A stretch of DNA of 53,735 nt from Xanthoparmelia taractica (lineage: Eukaryota; Ascomycota; Lecanoromycetes; Lecanorales; Parmeliaceae): NCBI GenBank assembly GCA_033085395.1, contig JANQBS010000260.1, forward strand, positions 1-53,735, given 5' to 3'. Each line of letters opens with the position of its first letter. Positions within the stretch are counted from its first letter, which is position 1. A program made the translations under genes and the position numbers. Of this stretch, positions 47,992-53,735 are shown in pieces. The notes beneath the pieces are model-generated. The model was not told the origin of the DNA, made no database searches, and worked only from the letters and a program-made list of their open reading frames with translations.

Positions 47992-48589
47992 GAAGTTTAT
48001 AATTCTATAAATAAAGAGTAATAATTAATATTATAAAGATAGATTATACTAAATTAACAATTTAACTAGACTATAGCTATTCTATCGATATAGATTTAAA
48101 ATAAATACTTTATAAAATTAAACTTATAATCTATTAAAATAGATATAGAATACTTAATTAAACTATCTAGAATATAAATATACGTAAGACTATATATAAG
48201 TATAGATCTAGCTTTAAGTAAACTCTATAGATTAGATTATATAATTTAGATTATATAACTCTAATTAGTTAGCGCTAAGTACTTAATATACTTACTATAT
48301 ATTAATACTTTTTAAGATTATTAAGCTAATTATTAATCGCTAACTAGAAAGAAGCTATCGAGACTTCGAGCTACTTAATATATAGGTTTTACTCTTCTAT
48401 AGATTACTTAATAAGTTTTCTTCTCCTTATACTAAGTTTATAATAATCGAGAAGACTAGAATAAATATATATTAGTTTTTTAATAGATATTAATTCCTTT
48501 TTTATTATAGCTATCTTTTATCGATATAAATCTCGATATTCTTTAATAGTCGCTAGATAGCCGATTTAAGGGATATACGAAAATCTATA
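47992..48589. other. Decayed AT-rich stretch with a second LTR-like piece
   Basis: No gene is visible. Around 48440-48510 the text 'tcgagaagactagaataaatatat' repeats the J/L LTR core in the same orientation, so a further LTR fragment may lie here. Its ends cannot be placed. Confidence 0.35.
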
Positions 48590-48920
48590 TTATAAGTCCT
48601 AGGCGCTAGCATTAGCCCCAACCCTACGTTCGGAAAACGTCCTATAGACTGGGCTGGAGTTAGATGCAGATCCGAAACAAGTATTTAAGCGCATCGTCCG
48701 GGCAAACCTCAAGGCGGGGCTTTATCCGATCTTGGCGTAGGGTCTTGGCATGTCCAGGACTTTTGGTGCAGACCTCCGTAAAATTCTGCTACCGTACTAT
48801 CTTCCCACGGTCCCCTGCCCTATAGCTCAGCCTAATAAAAATCCTATAGTCTCGACGCTTATACGGAGGTCGGCATTAAAAGTCCTGCACATGCGCTAAA
48901 ACTCTTGGCATTCTTGATAT
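48590..48920. other. GC-richer, unmutated island with a long hairpin
   Basis: About 330 bp of balanced composition inside strongly AT-rich sequence. It contains inverted arms at 48748-48780 and 48862-48894 (33 nt each, 29 matches), whose inner part starts CAGGACTTTT and ends in CTCCGTA, with an 81-nt spacer. A second, weaker inverted pair joins 'accctacg' (48621-48628) and 'cgtagggt' (48736-48743). It could be a MITE or other short element that escaped RIP by size or by late arrival. No ORF of note and no recognised RNA gene. Confidence 0.5.
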
Positions 48921-50161
48921 TCTTGAGATTTCTATCAAAACCTTATATAGTCTTATTATCTAATGAACATTCTTTATATAGCTACGAACATAGTTATTTA
49001 CTCGCTTAGTAGCATTATAGAATCGTATATCTCTTTTTACACGATCTTTTTAATAATTATTATCGTCTTATAGACGAATAACTTTAGTAATATATCTAGA
49101 TATTCGCTTAATTCATTTCTAAATTATTTCTTAAATAAGCTTTTTATTTTAATAATAAATTTATCGCTTTTCGATCTTCTTTTAAGTTCTCGATATATCG
49201 TTTTAAATAATTTAACGCTTTATTTAAAATTAATATAATTTAACTATATTAAAATTCGACGAATTATTATATTAGAGTATTCTAAGAATATCTATAATTA
49301 TAAAGATTAGAGCTTAATGCTTAGATATATATCTACCGAAGTCTTATTTTTTATAACTATAATATAAGATCTATCTAATTTACACTTCTAAGTAAATTTT
49401 AAGAACTTTTAAATAAGAATTTATATTTAATAAGCATAAGAAATTCGAATATTTTAAAATTTTAGATCTTTTTTTAATAGCGATATTAATTAATTTTCTT
49501 CTTTATTTTATTAATAATAATTTTTTTAATCTTTATATTAAAATATTACTTAGACTTCTTATTAGAAAGATTTCGTAAGTCTATACGTTATATATTAATT
49601 TTGAGTTCTTAAATTAACTTATACTTAGACTTTAAAGTCTTATTAATACTCGCGAGATTCTTAATATATATCTTTTTTTCTTTAATCCTTTCGATTCTTT
49701 AGATATAATATAATTTCTTTTTATTATAAAAAATTTAATCTTAAAATATAAATTCTATAATATCTATAAAACGACGTCGTATAGTTAACTTAATAAAGAC
49801 ATCGTGAGATTAACGTTAAACCGCACTCTCTCACGCCGAGAATTTAGAGTTACACTTATTTCGTTATTTTAAATAATGTCTTTTTATTATTCTATAGTTT
49901 AATTCTTATATCGTAAAGCGAATTAATATCGAGCTTTTATTATAGTCTTCGTAAGAGATAGTTTTTTAATTATTTTATAGAATCGAAAGTTATTATATTT
50001 AAATATTCGTAATATTATTATAAATAAGATTTCTTACTTAATAATAAATAGAAATAAAGTCTTTTTATAATTATAACGATTCTTTCGTATAGTAGTTAAA
50101 ATAGTATTCTTAAGTTTAAGAATGATAATTAGAAATCGTTTAGATCTAAATGTATTACTTA
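48921..50161 (-). other. Decayed region, weak antisense coding texture, unassigned
   Basis: AT-rich sequence with RIP-type composition. A minus-strand frame over about 49300-49850 is moderately readable and Lys-rich, but no motif is recognised. It is the sequence into which element H inserted. I see no LTR, TIR or RNA gene here. Confidence 0.3.
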
Positions 50162-50355
50162 TGTTAAAGATACACGAATTTAGGAAATCTCAAATCCTAG
50201 CTAGTGAAACGAGCAAAGAAAGCACTAAAGTCAAATCTTGATAAGTATATTGTGTGTGTATTCTTCTATCTAGAAATGACTCGATTAAGATACTTAAGAA
50301 CGATAGAAACGATATTAGTATTTACTTGATATTCTAAATCTCCCGAATCTTAATA
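50162..50355 (-). repeat. 3' LTR of element H
   Basis: A segment of 194 bp; on the plus strand it starts TGTTAAAGATACACG and ends CGAATCTTAATA. It aligns end to end with the A LTRs. RIP-type changes are heavier near its right end. Confidence 0.8.
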
Positions 50356-50371
50356 TTTATTCTTTTTAGAT

Positions 50372-53300
50372 ATAGTTATTTCGTTCTTAAGACTAGTAGA
50401 TAAGAAAAAAGAAGGAACTTTATTTAATATCTTTATATCTAGGATTTTAAACTATTATTAGATATTCTAATATAAAGATTACATCTTATCGAATTTTTTA
50501 CTTTCGAATCTCTTTCTTCTTCTCTACGAAAATCGATCGATCTTAGAGCTTCTTAAATACTTTATTTATAATTATATATATCTATCTTATATTTATATCT
50601 TTTCTTAATTATCTTTTATATATTTAAATAAAATAAAAGAACGTAAATAATAAAACGTATCTAGAAAAAAAGAGTATTTTAGAATAATACTTTTCTTATT
50701 TCTTTAGCGACGATAATAGAGATTAAGCGATTAAGATTTCGTCGATTAGTTAATCTTAATAAATAATCGAGATCTTCTAGCTTTTTAAGATTATTAGCTA
50801 ATATATTAAGTTACGCGCGAAACTCTTTAATTAATTTATTCTACGCGTACTACATTACAAGATCTATTATCTTTAAAAAGTTTTTATTTAATTTCTACAC
50901 TTTAAAATTTAGCTAATTTAATATTTCGTTTACGATTTTTTCATTTTTCTTCGCGAAGTTTATTAGCTTCTTTATTTAAATAGATTCCATAAAAATATTT
51001 TTCTTAACTATAGTCTTTATAAGTTTAATTACTTCTCTAAATCGATTAATAAATAATTTTATAATATAATAAATCTATTCGATCGTAAATATTATAATAA
51101 TAACTTTTTATTAAGTCTTGATTAATTTTATTCGTAGACTTATTTCTTAAACTTTAGAATTCTTATCTTCTTTAGATTCTAAGTTCTTTAATTTTATTAT
51201 ATTAAAAATCGATTTCTCGATATTATTCTTTTTCTTAATCTCAATCTTATCTTTTATCTTAATCTTCTTCTTTTAATACTTTCTTTTGATTATAATAAAA
51301 ATAGAAGTAATAAATCTTTGCTTTAATTTAACTAAAGCTTCGATATTCTTTTTTTTATAATCGTAGCGATTATTTTATATATAATATACACGTTTAACGT
51401 ATAATTCGTATTTCCAATAAACTTTCCGCGATTTTATAAAATTAATATAATCCTCGAATCTCTATTTTTCTTCTTTATTATTATAAAATTCTTAAACTTT
51501 AAAATCGATCTAATAATATTAGATCGATTCGATTAAAATCTTTATCGCACGTTTCTTTATTTTGTACGACTTCGTGAAATATTTATTTATAAAGACTTTA
51601 AATTAACGTTTATATCTTTCTATTTCGATAAGATGCGATTTAATAATTTTTATAATATAATTATTTATAAGATTTATCTTATTCGAAGAAATTAGAGTAA
51701 TATTTATTTAAATATTCTTATTTAACTTATAATCTAATAAAGATTCGTCTTAAAAGAATTTTTTAATTTTAGATAAATCGATTATTTATTTTAGAATCGA
51801 GTTTTAATTTCTAATCTTACGATTAATTAAAATTTCAATTCTAATCGATTTCGTATCTATAATTATATTATTACTCTTTCACTTATAGATATTAAAATAT
51901 ACTTCGTTATTATTAAATTTCTCGAAAAGATCTTTCTTAACGATAAGCGTTATACGAATATAAAGTTAAAAATAAAGTTAATTATTCGAAAAGAAGTTTT
52001 ATCTTATTTTTAATTTATTAATCGCGAGATTAACGCATCTATTTTTAAAATTTCAATAGATAAATATATTTAATAATAACGCTTTCAAATAAGAGAATTC
52101 AATAATCTCGATTAATAAACTCTCGAGATATATATTAATAAAGAGAATATAGTAAAGCGAGATTATATACAAGATAATCTATTTCCTAGAATTAATTAAT
52201 ACTTTTATAAATATTAAAAATTAATTAATCTTCGTCGACAATATAATAATCTTTACTTTATTTAATATCTAGCTCGATGAAACACTAATAGAAAGTCTAT
52301 ACTAATAAGATCGAATTCTAGATATATTATTTTTAAAATTCTTTTCTTAAAACATCTTATTATAATTACTTATTAATTCTTTAATATCTTAAAGATTCTC
52401 TATTTAATATTAGATATTATGTATTAAATCTGAATATTTTCACTTAATAAGATACTCTATAATAATATCTTTTTTTAATCTCGCTTACGTATTTCTCTCT
52501 TATTTAAAAATATCTTAATCTTATACTTTCTTTAATTCGAATTTTTATTATTAATTATAAGATTCTATTCTTAATCTCGAGATCTTTAATATAAGTCAAA
52601 ATTCTTTAATATTAATTTTAATACAATTATTAAAATTATTATATAAACTTTTTATATTTTCGATAGATTTAGTTTATAAATTAAATTTCAATTTTTCTTA
52701 AGTATCTTAAAGAACTTAATTTATTAATTAAAAAGCTTAAAGTTTTTTAAATTAAAAAGATAATATTCTCTATATAACTTAACGAAAGCGAGATCTTTAG
52801 ATTTTAGTGTAATTAACTTATATTAAATATTATAATAAACTTTTATATTTATAGCGACGAAGATTATAAAATTAATTACTTCTTATTTATTTTTAATACG
52901 TGTATTTATTAATTTTATCTATCTCTTCGTATTTAAATTTTTAATATTAAAATCTTTATTAGATTTCTTTTTAAAGATAATCTTATTCGAGAATTAATTA
53001 ATAAACGTATTTATCGAGTTATTAACAATATTTATTAAATATATAATAGATATATCTTAGAGCTTACTAAGATAATAGACGATATAATATCTTAAAGTAA
53101 TCTTAATCGTCTAATTTGTTTATTTCGATTATTTATTAATCTAAAAATAATATATAATTAAAATTATTAAATCTATTCTTAGAGTTTTAAAAATAATCTT
53201 TTAAAGCTCTAAAAGAAATTTAAAGTCTCGATCTACGATAATCGCTCTTAGGATTCTTTAATCTATTAAGGCGAATAGTAATACGAACGCTTATTCAACT

Positions 53301-53659
53301 AATTTCTAAGTGTTCTGTTTAAATACTATCGTAATCTTCTTCGAGAACTTATCGATTATAATTATTATTATATTAGATCTATTCTTTAGTATAGAAAGCG
53401 TAAGTATAAAGTTAATAATAATAATATAAAAGATTAATATTAAAGTGAGAATAGAATTAACACTTTTATAAACTAAATATCTTTTAATTTAATTTAGCTA
53501 ATATTAAGAATAATAAAAAATATATCGTTTTAATCGCCTAATAAAATATCTTATATAATAGACTTTCACGATTCTTTTATAAGTGCGCTAAAATTCCTTA
53601 TAACTATAATTATTATATACTAATTTAAAAATTTTCTATTTTATCTTCTTTAATATATA
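50372..53659 (-). pseudogene. Element H pol C-terminus and extra region, antisense
   Basis: Counterpart of A 12500-13085 plus 28928-31600. The integrase ERTNQ-like region lies at about 53090-53130 and the integrase C-terminus at about 52760-52900 (minus strand). The chromodomain and the extra Lys/Arg/Gln-rich region follow. All frames are broken by RIP-type stops. Its value is mainly comparative: it confirms that the extra region after pol is a family trait, and it shows one unit where A has two of the direct repeat at 29659-29731. Confidence 0.55.
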
Positions 53660-53735
53660 TACGGGTCGGAAAGGTGTGATATCTGTTGAACATAGTCGTT
53701 TTCAACTTTTTTTCAACTTTTTTTAAAAAATTATA
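53660..53735 (+). mobile_element. Left end of a K-type TIR transposon, cut by the window edge
   Basis: TACGGGTCGGAAAGGTG begins here inside element H. The first 25 bases match the ends of K (32422) and of the copy at 1-78. Further in, the sequence differs (repeated 'tttttcaactttttt'), so it is another subfamily. Only the end is present. Confidence 0.55.

Larger units (their letters stand above)
50162..53659 (-). mobile_element. Element H: antisense copy of the A family, 3' part
   Basis: A 3' LTR at 50162-50355 is followed on the minus strand, going upstream, by the decayed polypurine tract (50356-50371), the extra region (about 50400-52240), the chromodomain (about 52380-52530) and integrase (about 52550-53659). 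It matches A throughout and lacks the E insertion, so it supplies the empty site near 53030-53090. It is cut at 53660 by a K-type TIR element; the 5' part lies outside the window. The target duplication cannot be checked. Confidence 0.7.

Noticed and set aside
48600..48740. tRNA-derived SINE or tRNA gene in the GC-richer island
   Set aside because: No convincing A box, B box or cloverleaf could be drawn; only inverted repeats are supported.
1..53735. CRISPR array, bacterial operon or organelle genome
   Set aside because: No regularly spaced repeats, ribosome-binding sites or organelle genes. The AT bias has the RIP context and the coding relics are retrotransposon proteins.

Overview
The window looks like a transposon graveyard of a filamentous ascomycete (Pezizomycotina). 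It is very AT-rich and I see no host gene. The ORFs are short and stop-riddled, but the proteins that can still be read are those of Ty3/Gypsy LTR retrotransposons, several with a C-terminal chromodomain. The decay pattern is repeat-induced point mutation (RIP). Aligning repeat copies inside the window shows C-to-T and G-to-A changes at CpA/TpG and CpC/GpG, with CpG spared. Coding identities below come from reading degraded frames by eye, so domain borders are approximate. LTR, TSD and TIR borders were read directly and are firmer.

Layout. (1) 1-78: right end of a TIR DNA transposon (family K). (2) 79-704: 3' end of a sense chromodomain Gypsy element (J) with its 3' LTR. (3) 705-6128: antisense Gypsy element M (integrase, RNase H, RT, probable 5' LTR). 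(4) 6129-6821, 31812-32421 and 33793-36080: three pieces of an old antisense Gypsy element G. (5) 6822-31811: element A, a sense Gypsy element inserted into G with 5-bp TSD ATTTC. (6) 13086-28922: element E, a sense Gypsy element inserted into the integrase of A with TSD GAAAT. (7) 13662-21290: element F, an antisense relative of E inserted into the 5' part of E. (8) 21508-22349: a hAT-like element inserted into the gag of E with perfect 8-bp TSD TTAAAGAT. (9) 32422-33792: a non-autonomous TIR element K inserted into G with 8-bp TSD TTTTCGAA. (10) 36081-45298: antisense Gypsy element I, flanked by LTR-like direct repeats. (11) 45299-47991: 5'-truncated sense element L (integrase, chromodomain, 3' LTR). 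(12) 47992-50161: mixed decayed sequence with a GC-richer hairpin island at about 48590-48920. (13) 50162-53659: antisense element H, same family as A. (14) 53660-53735: left end of another K-type TIR element.

The insertions form a relative clock: G is oldest, then A, then E, then F and the hAT element. F and E are the same family in opposite orientation, which makes a quasi-palindrome of about 15 kb. E, F, I and J share a small stem-loop about 20 nt upstream of the 3' LTR. A, E and F (and probably I) share the primer-binding sequence TGGTAGCAACGC, intact or with RIP-type changes. None of the coding regions looks functional.
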